This document shows, piece after piece, positions 16,714 to 25,109 of a DNA stretch of 64,000 nucleotides. Source of the DNA: Kineosporia aurantiaca JCM 3230 (lineage in GTDB: Bacteria > Actinomycetota > Actinomycetes > Actinomycetales > Kineosporiaceae); the NCBI GenBank assembly GCA_000719025.1, contig JODP01000018.1, positions 128,683-192,682 of the forward strand, in the 5' to 3' direction. The position numbers and the translations under genes were made by a program. How positions within the stretch are numbered: position 1 is the first letter of the stretch; each line of letters opens with the position of its first letter. The notes below the pieces were generated by a model, which saw only the letters and a list, made by a program, of their open reading frames with translations, ran no database searches and was not told where the DNA came from.

Positions 16714-18810
16714 CTACTTGAGCTTGAGCTTCTCCGCCAGGATCGGCGCCAGCGTCTTGGCGTAGGCCTGGGTCACGTGGCTGTCGTCGTGATAGACGAG
16801 CACGTTGCCGACCACCGCCGGGCAGCCCTTGGGCGCGCAGAACCAGGGCATCGGGTCGACCACCGTGCCGCCGATGTCCTCGATCATGTCCTTCACCATC
16901 TGCCGTCGCTCCGGTGCCGTGGTGGCCTGTTTCAGGGTGGCCGCGCACTTGGAGATCTCGGTCGGCCGGGTCGAGAGGCATTCGGGCACGTTGTCCGCCG
17001 GCCAGGCGCTGTCGTCCAGGTAGACCACCTTGGCCCCGGACTTCTGCACCGCCTGGGCACTGCGCCGCCAGCCGTCCGTCCACCGCTCGTCCTGGGAACC
17101 CGAACCGTTCAGCGCGTCCCCGCCGTCGGCGTTGGACGACATCACCACCAGGGTCGGCTTCATCTCCTGGATCCGGGCGATGATGTCCTTCCGCCACTGC
17201 ACGCACTCGGTGTAGTTCCGCTTCACCAGTTCCAGGTAGATCGTCACGTCGGCGGCCGTGCAGGCGCTCTTGCTGAAGCTGGCCAGCTTCCAGTGCCGTT
17301 CCTTGGCGATCTTGTCCATCGCCGGCCACCACTGCGCGGCGTGCGAGTCGCCGAACAGCACGACCTCCTTCTTGCCCTTCGGATCGCCGAAGTTCTCGCA
17401 CAGCTTGGGCACGGTCTTGATCTCCAGCTCCTGGTGGCAGCCGTCGAAGTAGACCGGCGGCAGGTCGCGGGAGGCCTTGGCCAGGCTCGGGGTGAGGTTC
17501 TTGGGCAGGTCGTTCACCTTCATCGCGGCGGTGAGTTTGACCTCGAGCTGCTTCTCCCGGGCGGTCGCACTCCCGGTCAGCTCCAGCGCCCCGGCGTTCC
17601 GGGTGCCGGTCGGGGTGCGGTCCGGCAGCACCGGCAGCATGAGGGCGACCACGGCGGCGACGGCCATCAGGCATACCCCGGTGATCGCGTTGCGCCCCCA
17701 GCCGCTGCGCTCGCGGCCGAGTTCGTGCAAAGGACGCTCGACCATGGCGAAGCTGAGCACGGCCAGCAGGTAGGCGAAGCCGGCGGCGGCGAGGTTCTGA
17801 CCTACGCCGAACTCCTCGTCGAGCACGTAGGGGGCGATCAGCAGTACAGGCCAGTGCCAGAGGTACCAGGAGTAGGAACGAGCTCCGATCGCCCGCATCA
17901 CACCGTGCGACAGCAGGCGTCCACTGGTGGCCCGACCCGCCGCGATCACTGCGAAGGCCCCGAGCACCGGCAGACCGGCCCGGTAGCTGGGGAACTGCGT
18001 GCGGTCGTCGAAGGCCAGGGCCGCGGCCACGATCATCGCCAGACCGCCGAGGCGCAGCAGCGTGGCCAGAGGGTCGGGCAGCCGCGGGGTATGCGGCAGG
18101 GCCAGGGCGAGCAGGGCGCCGACGCCGAGTTCCCAGGCCCGGGTGGGTGCGCCGAAGTAGGCCCAGACCCCGTGCGAACCGGTGGAGACGACCGACCAGG
18201 CGAACGAGCCGGCGGTGATGGCCGCGATTACCGCGACGAAGGCCCACCGGCGCTTCAGCAGCACCGCCGTGACCAGCAACAGCAGCGGGATGACCAGGTA
18301 GAACTGTTCCTCGACGGCGAGCGACCAGAAGTGCTGCAGCGGGGAGGCCAGGTTGCCCTCGCCGCTGTACTGGGTGCCGGTCGCGGCCAGCCGGTAGTTC
18401 ACCACGTACCCGGTGGCGGCCAGGCCGTCGGAGGCGATGTCCTTGAGCCGGACCGAGGGCAGCCACCACCAGGCGGCCAGCAGCGTGGCGACGATCGTCA
18501 GGGTGGCCGCGGGCAGCAGCCGCATCGCGCGGCGACCGTAGAACCGGCCGATGTGCAGATGGCCGGTGCTCTCCACCTCGCGGGCCAGGTGGCCGGTGAT
18601 CAGGAAGCCGGAGATCACGAAGAAGACGTCGACGCCGACGTAACCACCGCCGAACGCGCTGATCCCGCAGTGGTAGAGGACCACCAGGATGATCGCGACC
18701 GCGCGCAGGCCCTCGATGTCCGGACGGAACTCGGGCCGCGCCGTCCGGGGCTGCGGGTCGATCTTCTCGGGCGACAAGGTCGTCCCGAGGACCGTCGATG
18801 CGGTAGGCAC
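16714..18810 (-). CDS. OafA/YrhL-type acyltransferase with SGNH domain
   Basis: 698 aa. Residues about 25-380 are the acyltransferase-3 membrane domain, starting FRPDIEGLRAVAIILVVLYHCG and GGYVGVDVFFVISGFLITG (the conserved His and the R/FFVISGFL motif), with about ten membrane spans. Residues about 450-698 are a periplasmic-type SGNH domain, with VVLFGDSHAAQWWPAM as the serine block and HDDSHVTQAYAKTLAP as the Asp/His block. Such fusions O-acetylate cell-wall polymers or exported glycans: the membrane part moves the acetyl group across and SGNH places it. It precedes a membrane-anchored protein gene on the same strand. Confidence 0.93.
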   Translation of the reverse strand: MPTASTVLGTTLSPEKIDPQPRTARPEFRPDIEGLRAVAIILVVLYHCGISAFGGGYVGVDVFFVISGFLITGHLAREVESTGHLHIGRFYGRRAMRLLPAATLTIVATLLAAWWWLPSVRLKDIASDGLAATGYVVNYRLAATGTQYSGEGNLASPLQHFWSLAVEEQFYLVIPLLLLVTAVLLKRRWAFVAVIAAITAGSFAWSVVSTGSHGVWAYFGAPTRAWELGVGALLALALPHTPRLPDPLATLLRLGGLAMIVAAALAFDDRTQFPSYRAGLPVLGAFAVIAAGRATSGRLLSHGVMRAIGARSYSWYLWHWPVLLIAPYVLDEEFGVGQNLAAAGFAYLLAVLSFAMVERPLHELGRERSGWGRNAITGVCLMAVAAVVALMLPVLPDRTPTGTRNAGALELTGSATAREKQLEVKLTAAMKVNDLPKNLTPSLAKASRDLPPVYFDGCHQELEIKTVPKLCENFGDPKGKKEVVLFGDSHAAQWWPAMDKIAKERHWKLASFSKSACTAADVTIYLELVKRNYTECVQWRKDIIARIQEMKPTLVVMSSNADGGDALNGSGSQDERWTDGWRRSAQAVQKSGAKVVYLDDSAWPADNVPECLSTRPTEISKCAATLKQATTAPERRQMVKDMIEDIGGTVVDPMPWFCAPKGCPAVVGNVLVYHDDSHVTQAYAKTLAPILAEKLKLK

Positions 18811-18904
18811 GGACTGGGTATCGACAGGAGGCGGGCTCGCCTGAGCCCTCCACGTGGGGGCGTTTACTGGGCCGGACGGGTGATCCGGTGCTCAAGGGTT
18901 CAAG

Positions 18905-19522
18905 TTAAGGGGCGAGCACCAGGGTCTCCTTGGCCACCGCGAGGTGCGCCCCCTGGGCCGCCAGGGTGGCCGCGCCCTCGGAGCGGTCGACCCCGACCTG
19001 GGCCGGGAACCCGGCCCCGTGCGTCACCACTTGACCGACGAACGTCACCTGATCCCCGCGGACCACGTGGTACGGCGACTCCGGCGGCGGCCCGATCAGC
19101 TGCACCCAGACCCGGTCGCGGGCGTTGCCGACCCAGAACCCCTCGTCCGCGACCACCGACTGGACCGGCACGGAGAGCGCCGTGGCCCGGTCCCCGGCGT
19201 AGGCGGCCAGCTCCTTGGAGTTGCCGTTCAGCGGCAGGATCTGGTCGCCGTCGGAGTAGATGGTGTCCGGGAGCTGATTGAGGACGCCGGTGGGCACCGG
19301 TGCGGGGTTCGTCTCGTTCCGGTCATCGGTGGACGTCCGGACGCCCTTGGGCGCGGTGGCGGCACCGGCGTAGGGCAGCGCGGGCTCGGTGGTCGCGTCC
19401 GGGCCGAGTTCGATCGCGCCCTGGATGTTGCCGGCACTGCCGAATCCACGCGCGGCGAACACCAGGATGGCGACCAGGGCGAACCCGATGATGAACAGCC
19501 AGCCCCGACTGATGGAGTTCAC
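18905..19522 (-). CDS. Membrane-anchored extracytoplasmic protein, unknown function
   Basis: 205 aa. A single N-terminal hydrophobic segment (GWLFIIGFALVAILVFAA) looks like a signal anchor. A Pro/Thr-rich stretch follows, then a C-terminal domain of alternating strands (GFWVGNARDRVWVQLIG; GDQVTFVGQVVTHGAGF) that resembles a small OB-fold. It is upstream of the acyltransferase on the same strand (94-base gap), so the two may share a cell-envelope role. Family not recognised. Confidence 0.6.
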   Translation of the reverse strand: MNSISRGWLFIIGFALVAILVFAARGFGSAGNIQGAIELGPDATTEPALPYAGAATAPKGVRTSTDDRNETNPAPVPTGVLNQLPDTIYSDGDQILPLNGNSKELAAYAGDRATALSVPVQSVVADEGFWVGNARDRVWVQLIGPPPESPYHVVRGDQVTFVGQVVTHGAGFPAQVGVDRSEGAATLAAQGAHLAVAKETLVLAP

Positions 19523-19616
19523 AGCGGCATCGAACCATGTCGCGACCCCTCACGCACACGTGACGTGCAGTGGGAAATCACTTACCCCTCAGTGGCAACA
19601 CCAGAGTTACCCCGGG

Positions 19617-20321
19617 TCACACCGGAGTGACGCCCTCGGCCCCGGCCGGCTCGGTCTCGTCGGCCAGCGTGATCGCCCCGGAAACCTTGGCCACGCCCTG
19701 GTTCTCGTGCCGGGCGGTGAGGTGGCGGCGCATCAGCAGGGTGGCGAACTCCGCGTCCCGGGCGAGTACCGCCTCAATGATCCGGGAGTGTTCCTCCCAG
19801 GAGTGCCCGACCGCTGCACTCTTGCCGCCGACCAGATGGTGCGCCTGGTTGCGGACCGAGCGCAGGGTGTCGGCCAGGAACCGGGATCCGCTGCCCCGGG
19901 AGAGCAGCTCGTGGAACTCCTCGTTCAGCGCGTCCAGCCGCTCGCGGTCGGCCTCGCCCTGGGTGGCGCCGACCGCGAGCATCGACCGCAGCTCGGCCAG
20001 GACCTCCTCGTCGCCGCGCTCGACCGTGCGCCGCACCGCCATCAGCTCCAGCGCGACCCGGATCTCCCGCACCGTCTCGAGCTCGTCGCCGTCCAGCTGC
20101 ACCACCCGGACCCCGCGCCGGGGCAGGGCCTCGAGCAGCCCCTCGGCCTCCAGGCGGCGGAACGCCTCGCGCACCGGCAGCCGGGACACCCCGAGCCGCT
20201 CGGAGATCGCCAGTTCGGTCAGGTGGGTGCCGGGTTCCAGGTCGCCGGACAGGATCAGCCGACGCAGTTCGTCGACCGTCTCGTCGCGCAGGGAACGGTG
20301 CCGGGCGCCGATCGTCGTCAC
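19617..20321 (-). CDS. GntR/FCD-family regulator of the flanking catabolic cluster
   Basis: 234 aa from GTG 20321 (MTTIGARHRSLRDETVDELRR). The longer ATG reading adds 41 residues unlike the family. The winged helix occupies about 10-75 (LILSGDLEPGTHLTELAISE, VSRLPVREAFRRLEAEGLL) and the FCD domain about 90-215, with LNEEFHELLSRGSG and HSWEEHSRIIEAVLARD carrying candidate metal-binding residues. Its promoter region holds GGATACACGATGC (20391-20403); nearly the same motif precedes the VOC operon and the Rieske operon, so this protein is the prime candidate regulator of both and of itself. Confidence 0.92.
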   Translation of the reverse strand: MTTIGARHRSLRDETVDELRRLILSGDLEPGTHLTELAISERLGVSRLPVREAFRRLEAEGLLEALPRRGVRVVQLDGDELETVREIRVALELMAVRRTVERGDEEVLAELRSMLAVGATQGEADRERLDALNEEFHELLSRGSGSRFLADTLRSVRNQAHHLVGGKSAAVGHSWEEHSRIIEAVLARDAEFATLLMRRHLTARHENQGVAKVSGAITLADETEPAGAEGVTPV

Positions 20322-20390
20322 TCGCGCTCTCCGTCCGCCCCACGCCCGGCCGGTTGGCGGGCGCTGTCTGCAAGGAATCGCCAAGGCATT

Positions 20391-20403
20391 GGATACACGA
20401 TGC
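20391..20403. promoter_or_regulatory. Putative GntR operator, site 1 (regulator gene)
   Basis: GGATACACGATGC lies 70 bases upstream of the regulator's GTG. It shares GGATACA-N-RAT-NC with sites at 20606 and 26939. I saw no other GGATACA in the window when reading both strands by eye. Confidence 0.55.
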
Positions 20404-20605
20404 ATCAGCATGCGCGGCATCGGCCAGCTCCAGCGGTGGCTCATTGTGACATAGCCACCCGAGACCGACCCCGATCATGCTCAGTGTCCCCGGGCACACC
20501 CTCGGACCCTGGTCGCGCAGTAGGGCAAAGCCGGGCACAGGGCGCGGACCGGTCGGCGTGGAAACAGCCTCGTAACGGCCCAGGCCTTCGTCGTTCACGC
20601 GGTCG

Positions 20606-20618
20606 GGATACAAAATCC
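20606..20618. promoter_or_regulatory. Putative GntR operator, site 2 (VOC operon)
   Basis: GGATACAAAATCC, an imperfect palindrome (GGAT-N5-ATCC), ends 2 bases before the ATG at 20621. No ribosome binding site is visible, so the operator would cover the promoter and start of a leaderless message. Confidence 0.6.
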
Positions 20619-20620
20619 TC

Positions 20621-21058
20621 ATGACCGCGTACTCCTCCATCCCCGCCACCCATGACACCGCCGTCGCCCGGGTCCGGCAGATCGACCACATCGTCCTGCG
20701 CGTGACCGACCCCGAGGCCTCGGTCCGCTGGTACACCGAGAAGTTCGGCTTCGGGGTGCACCGGCTCGAGGAGTTCCGGGCCGGCACCGTGCCGTTCCCC
20801 TCGGTCGAGGTGTGCCCCGGCCAGATCCTCGATCTGGACGCCCGGCGCGAGGCCACCGGTACCAACGTCTCGCACTTCGCGATCGTGATCGACGAGACCG
20901 ACCTGTTCGCCCTGAAGGAGAAGTTCGAGGTCGCCGACGGCCCGCACCGCCGCTGGGGCGCCCTCGGCCCGGCCGACCTGATCTACGTGAACGACCCCGA
21001 CGGCAACACCATCGAGCTGCGGCACTACGGCCAGAGCCAGGTGACTCCGGGCGAATGA
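20621..21058 (+). CDS. VOC-family (glyoxalase/extradiol dioxygenase fold) protein
   Basis: 145 aa. It contains one vicinal-oxygen-chelate module: QIDHIVLRVTDPEASVRWYTEKFGF at the N-terminus (with the first metal-site His), then VCPGQILDLD, NVSHFAIVIDETDLFALKEKF (second His) and YVNDPDGNTIELRHYG (metal-site Glu). Such proteins use a divalent metal for isomerisation, ring cleavage or resistance; which applies here is unknown. First gene of a run of five with overlapping codons: its TGA overlaps the next ATG (ATGA at 21055). Confidence 0.88.
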   Translation: MTAYSSIPATHDTAVARVRQIDHIVLRVTDPEASVRWYTEKFGFGVHRLEEFRAGTVPFPSVEVCPGQILDLDARREATGTNVSHFAIVIDETDLFALKEKFEVADGPHRRWGALGPADLIYVNDPDGNTIELRHYGQSQVTPGE

Positions 21059-22446
21059 CGCAGAACACCGAACTGGCGCGTCGTGCGGTCGTCTCCGGCA
21101 CGCTGGGGGCGGTCGCCACCGGCGCCCGACCGGCCGCCGCGATCGGCACCGCGATGCTGCTCCAGGGCGGTAACGCCTTCGACGCGGCGGTGGCCACGGC
21201 TCTGGCCGAGACCGTGCTGCTGCCGTCGAAGTGCGGCCTGGCCGGCGATCTGGTCGCCCTGCACCTGGGCCCCGGGAGCGACCGGCCGGCGTCGGTGGTC
21301 TCGATCGGCCGGGCTCCGGCCCGGCTGTACCAGGCCGCTGAGGACAGCGGATGGGCCCGCAGTGTGACCGGCCCGCTGTCGGTCGGCGTGCCCGGCGCCC
21401 CCGCCGGGTACGCGTCCCTGGCCGCCCGCGGGCGGCTCGGGCTGAGCACCCTCGCGCAGCCCGCGATCGACCTGGCGAACCGGGGCATCACCTGGTCCGC
21501 CGTGAACCACCGGCTGGTCTCCGAGTCCCTGGACGTGCTGGAGCGCTGGCAGCCGGAAGGCACTCGCTACTCCCCTCCGGACGGGCCGCTGGCACTCGGT
21601 TCCCGGATCCGTCTGCCCGGCCTGGCCGAGCTCCTGACCGAATTCGCCCGCCGGGGCGCCGATCTCTTCACCGGCGCGCTCGGCGAACAGATCTGTACCT
21701 ACGTGACCGGGAAGGGCGGTGTGCTGGAGATGTCCGACCTGCAGCCGGTGACCCCGCTCGAGACCACGCCCGAAAACACCGAGCTGGCCGGGACCCAGCT
21801 CTGGGCCACTCCGGCCCCGACCTACGGCCCGGCCCTGCTGGAGGCGCTCGGGAAGGGCGCGGCGCCGGAGACGGTCAAGGCCGCGCTGACCGCGCTCCGC
21901 GCCCCCACCGGCCGCCCGCCGGCCCTGGTCGACGGCACCTCCACGGTGGCCGCGGCCGACGCCGAGGGCAACCTGGTGGTGCTCGTGCACTCCAACTCCT
22001 TCCCCCGGTACGGCAGCGGGCTGGTCGTGCCTGGGCTGGACCTGGTGCTGTCCAACCGGGCCGGGCGGGGCTTCACCTTCGCCCCCGGCCACCCGAACGC
22101 CCCGCATCCCGGCACCCGCCCACCGACCACCCTGCACGCCTGGGGGGCGCGCGCCGCCGACGGCTCCTGGCTGCTCGGCGCCACGCCCGGCGGCGAGCAG
22201 CAGGTGCCCTGGAACACCCAGGTCCTCGACCAGCTCCTGACCACGGACTTCGGTCCGGCCGCGCTGGGCGCCGCGCTGGCCTCGGCGCGCTGGGAGTTCG
22301 GCCCGGACGGCGAACTGCTGCGGGAGGGCGCCGAACTCGACGAGTTCGGCGCGCGCTCCTCGCACACGATCGTGCGGCGCCAGGCCGACGGGACGCTGAC
22401 CGCGGCCGCCGACCCCCGTCAGGACGCGGCGGCGATGGCGCTGTGA
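21055..22446 (+). CDS. Gamma-glutamyltransferase-like Ntn hydrolase
   Basis: 463 aa, compact compared with typical GGT (about 530-580). The N-terminal part has GAVATGARPAAAIGTAMLLQGGNAFDAAVATALAE, the family opening, and VPGAPAGYASLAARG. The autoprocessing site should be at the Thr of DGTSTVAAADAEGN, followed by YGSGLVV and a C-terminal GATPGGEQQVPWNTQVLD matching the GGT TPGG motif. GGTs hydrolyse or transfer gamma-glutamyl amides; here it may remove a gamma-glutamyl or other acyl group from the imported substrate. No signal peptide, so it is probably cytoplasmic. Its ATG overlaps the VOC stop, and its own TGA overlaps the next GTG. Confidence 0.88.
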   Translation: MTQNTELARRAVVSGTLGAVATGARPAAAIGTAMLLQGGNAFDAAVATALAETVLLPSKCGLAGDLVALHLGPGSDRPASVVSIGRAPARLYQAAEDSGWARSVTGPLSVGVPGAPAGYASLAARGRLGLSTLAQPAIDLANRGITWSAVNHRLVSESLDVLERWQPEGTRYSPPDGPLALGSRIRLPGLAELLTEFARRGADLFTGALGEQICTYVTGKGGVLEMSDLQPVTPLETTPENTELAGTQLWATPAPTYGPALLEALGKGAAPETVKAALTALRAPTGRPPALVDGTSTVAAADAEGNLVVLVHSNSFPRYGSGLVVPGLDLVLSNRAGRGFTFAPGHPNAPHPGTRPPTTLHAWGARAADGSWLLGATPGGEQQVPWNTQVLDQLLTTDFGPAALGAALASARWEFGPDGELLREGAELDEFGARSSHTIVRRQADGTLTAAADPRQDAAAMAL

Positions 22447-23300
22447 GCACGCTGGATCTCGAGCCCACGGACGGGACGGCGGTGATGGACATGACGGACG
22501 GCCTGCGGGTGCGGCTTCTCGGCGTCGGGGCGCTCGGCGGCACCCTCGCCGATCTGCTCGAGGCCGGGTACATCGAGGGCTGCTCCCTGGCCGGCACGAT
22601 CCGCTCCAGCACCCCCGGATCCGCGGCGGACCTGCTGGCCGGGACCGATGTGCTGGTCGAGGCCGCGGGCGCCGAAGCGGCCCGCCGCTGGGTGCCGCAG
22701 GCCGTGGCGGCCGGCGTGGACGTCGTCCTCTGCTCCTGTGGCATCCTCGCCGACCCGGACTTCACCCGGACCCTGGCCGACGGTGCGGGCAGCGGGCGGG
22801 TGCTGGTGCCCTCGGGCGCGATCGGCGGGCTGGACCTCTTCGCGGCGGCCAGCCGCGGGCTCAGCGCCCTGCCGGGCGACACCACCGTGGTGCTCACCAC
22901 CACCAAACGTCCTTCCGCCCTGGGGGTCGAGACCGACCACCCGGTCGAGGTCTTCCGCGGCAGCGCCCGGACCGCGGCGATGCAGCACCCGAAGACCGCG
23001 AACGTCGCGGTCGCGCTCGCCCTGGCCACGATCGGCCTGGACGACGTCACCGTGGTGATGGTGGCCGATCCGGCCGCGACCCGGACCCGGCATCTGGTCA
23101 CGATGTCGTCGCCGCTGGGCGAGTACGAGCTGAGCGTGACCAACACCGTCGCCCCCGGCTCGGGCGGCCGGACCTCCGCGGTCACCCCCTGGTCGGTGGT
23201 CACCCTGCTGGAGTCCCTGGCCGCCGGCCACGGCGCCGGTCTCCTGGTGAATCCCTTCCCGGACAACGAATCACGGCCCAACGGTGAGGACAGAAGATGA
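22443..23300 (+). CDS. Aspartate-dehydrogenase-like (NadX/DUF108) oxidoreductase
   Basis: 285 aa from GTG 22443. An N-terminal Rossmann fold (VRLLGVGALGGTLADLLEAG) is followed by LLAGTDVLVEAAGAEAARRW and LVPSGAIGGLDLFAAASRGL. TTTKRP and then MQHPKTANVAVALALATIGLD form the catalytic and dimerisation part. The GAIGGLD-TTTK(R/P) order is that of L-aspartate dehydrogenase, which interconverts aspartate and oxaloacetate/iminosuccinate with NAD(P). In this operon it could release or fix an amino group of the substrate. Translationally coupled on both sides. Confidence 0.85.
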   Translation: MSTLDLEPTDGTAVMDMTDGLRVRLLGVGALGGTLADLLEAGYIEGCSLAGTIRSSTPGSAADLLAGTDVLVEAAGAEAARRWVPQAVAAGVDVVLCSCGILADPDFTRTLADGAGSGRVLVPSGAIGGLDLFAAASRGLSALPGDTTVVLTTTKRPSALGVETDHPVEVFRGSARTAAMQHPKTANVAVALALATIGLDDVTVVMVADPAATRTRHLVTMSSPLGEYELSVTNTVAPGSGGRTSAVTPWSVVTLLESLAAGHGAGLLVNPFPDNESRPNGEDRR

Positions 23301-24079
23301 GCACAACCGCGACCACCCCGGCGACCGGCGCGGAGCGCGGCGCCCCGGACGGAACGCTGCTGCACATGCACGGCGTCGACATGCACTTCAAGACCGGTGT
23401 GCACGCGGTGGACTCGGTGGACCTGGCCGTCCGCCGGGGCGAGTTCGTCTCCGTGGTCGGCCCTTCCGGCTGCGGCAAGAGCACGCTGCTGCGGATCGCG
23501 GCCGGCCTGGAGACCCGCACCGGAGGCCGGATGGACGTCTCCACCGACGCGATCGGCTACGTCTTCCAGGACCCGACGCTGCTCCCCTGGCGCACCGTGA
23601 TGGGCAACGTGGAGCTGTGCACCCAGCTGCAGCACCAGCCCAAGGAGGTGCGCCGGAAGAAGGCCCAGGCGGCGATCGAGATGGTCGGGCTCAAGGGTTT
23701 TGAGGGCAACTACCCGAGCCAGCTGTCCGGCGGGATGCGGATGCGGGCCAGCCTGGCCCGGGCGCTGACCCTGGACCCGGAGCTGTTCCTGTTCGACGAG
23801 CCGTTCGGCGCGATCGACGAGATCACCCGCGAGCGGCTGAACGGTGAGCTGCTGAAGATCTTCCGCGAGCAGCGGTTCGCCGGGGTGTTCGTCACCCACT
23901 CGATCGCCGAGGCGGTGTTCCTCTCCACCCGGGTGGTGGTGATGTCGGCCCGGCCGGGCCGGATCGTCGGCGAGTTCGAGGTGCCGTTCGACCCGCACCG
24001 CGAGCCCTCGCTCCGGGCCGACGCCGCCTTCGCGCGGCTGACCGGCGAGGTCGGCGAGTGCCTGAGGGCCGCCGCGTGA
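23297..24079 (+). CDS. ABC transporter ATP-binding protein, NitT/TauT type
   Basis: 260 aa. Walker A GPSGCGKSTLLR, Q-loop VFQDPTLLPWRTV, signature LSGGMRMRASLARAL, Walker B LFLFDEPFGAIDE and the switch histidine in VFVTHSIAEAVFLS are all present. The sequence is of the class that energises import of nitrate, sulfonates or thiamin precursors (SsuB/TauB-like). Its ATG overlaps the previous stop and its TGA overlaps the permease GTG, so the importer is made together with the enzymes. Confidence 0.96.
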   Translation: MSTTATTPATGAERGAPDGTLLHMHGVDMHFKTGVHAVDSVDLAVRRGEFVSVVGPSGCGKSTLLRIAAGLETRTGGRMDVSTDAIGYVFQDPTLLPWRTVMGNVELCTQLQHQPKEVRRKKAQAAIEMVGLKGFEGNYPSQLSGGMRMRASLARALTLDPELFLFDEPFGAIDEITRERLNGELLKIFREQRFAGVFVTHSIAEAVFLSTRVVVMSARPGRIVGEFEVPFDPHREPSLRADAAFARLTGEVGECLRAAA

Positions 24080-24978
24080 CCGCCGCCGAGACCGAGACCG
24101 ACCTCAGTACGGGAGAGCGCCCAGTGACCACGATCGAGACGACCCGCAGCGTCCCGGAGAAGACCGCCCCGGCGGTGCGGAAGCCCAGCCGGATCACCGC
24201 TCTGCTGATGACCGTGCTGCCGCCGGTCGCGGTGTTCGTGGTCTTCATCGGCATCTGGTACTTCGTCTCCTACGTGCTGCTCTCCGAGCGCCGCCGATTC
24301 CTGCTGCCCCCGCCGCACGCGGTGCTCAAGGTCGGGGTGTTCAACTGGGACAACCTCAGCGAGATCCTCGACGGCCTGAAGATGACCACGATCGTGGCGC
24401 TGTCCGGCTTCGTCATCGCGATCGTCCTGGGCCTGGTCTTCGCCATCCTGATGTCCCAGGCGAAGTGGGTGGAGCGCTCCTTCTACCCGTACGCGGTGAT
24501 CCTCCAGACCCTGCCGATCCTGGCGATGACCCCGCTGGTCGGGCTCTGGTTCGGCTACGGCCTGTCCAGCCGGATCATCATCTGCACGATCCTGGCGCTG
24601 TTCCCGATCATCACCACCACGCTGTTCGGCCTGAAGTCGGTCGAGCCGAGCCAGCGGGACCTGTTCAAGCTGATGAAGGTCGGCCGCCTGGAACGGTTCT
24701 GGCGCCTGGACTTCCCCTCCGCGCTGCCCAGCATCCTGACCGGCCTGCGCACCTCGGGCGGCCTGGCGGTGATCGGCGCCATCGTCGCCGACTTCTTCTT
24801 CCGCCAGGGCAAGCCCGGCATCGGCCGGCTGCTCGACGTGTACCGCACCAATCTGGAGACCGAAAGGCTCTACGCCGCACTGATCTTCTCCTCGCTCCTC
24901 GGGATCATCCTGTTCGTCCTGAACACGGTGATCACCCAGCGGGTGCTGAAGAACTGGCACGCCTCCGCCCGGGACTGA
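24076..24978 (+). CDS. ABC transporter permease, NitT/TauT type
   Basis: 300 aa from GTG 24076. A 35-residue cytoplasmic N-terminus leads into about six membrane spans (LLMTVLPPVAVFVVFIGIWY; TTIVALSGFVIAIVLGLVFA; YPYAVILQTLPILAMTPLVG; IIICTILALFPIITTTLFG and two more). The EAA-like loop is KSVEPSQRDLFKLMKVGRLE followed by FPSALPSILTGLRTS. It belongs to the BPD_transp_1 fold and pairs with the ATPase just upstream and the binding protein downstream. Confidence 0.95.
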   Translation: MTAAETETDLSTGERPVTTIETTRSVPEKTAPAVRKPSRITALLMTVLPPVAVFVVFIGIWYFVSYVLLSERRRFLLPPPHAVLKVGVFNWDNLSEILDGLKMTTIVALSGFVIAIVLGLVFAILMSQAKWVERSFYPYAVILQTLPILAMTPLVGLWFGYGLSSRIIICTILALFPIITTTLFGLKSVEPSQRDLFKLMKVGRLERFWRLDFPSALPSILTGLRTSGGLAVIGAIVADFFFRQGKPGIGRLLDVYRTNLETERLYAALIFSSLLGIILFVLNTVITQRVLKNWHASARD

Positions 24979-24994
24979 CCCTCCCCCCAAGACC

Positions 24995-25018
24995 GGCGGG
25001 ACAACGATCGTCCCCGCC
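24995..25018 (+). terminator. Intercistronic hairpin between permease and binding protein
   Basis: GGCGGGAC (24995-25002) pairs with GTCCCCGCC (25010-25018) across a 7-base loop, with one bulge. It lies in the 131-base gap inside the importer operon and could attenuate transcription or protect the mRNA end rather than stop it completely. Confidence 0.4.
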
Positions 25019-25109
25019 TCTGCTCCGCCCTGCCCGAAAACCCCTCCTGCCAGTCCGCTTCGTCGCTGCACGCGGACGGTCCCGGACCGTCTCCCGAACT
25101 AGGAGAACC

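Noticed and set aside
19617..20444. ATG 20444 as start of the GntR regulator
   Set aside because: It would place the conserved operator motif inside the gene and add 41 residues without family similarity; GTG 20321 fits the winged helix start.
24995..25018. GGGAC-N7-GTCCC as a second DevR box
   Set aside because: The spacer is 7 rather than 4 and the sequence forms a clear RNA hairpin inside an operon, which explains it better.
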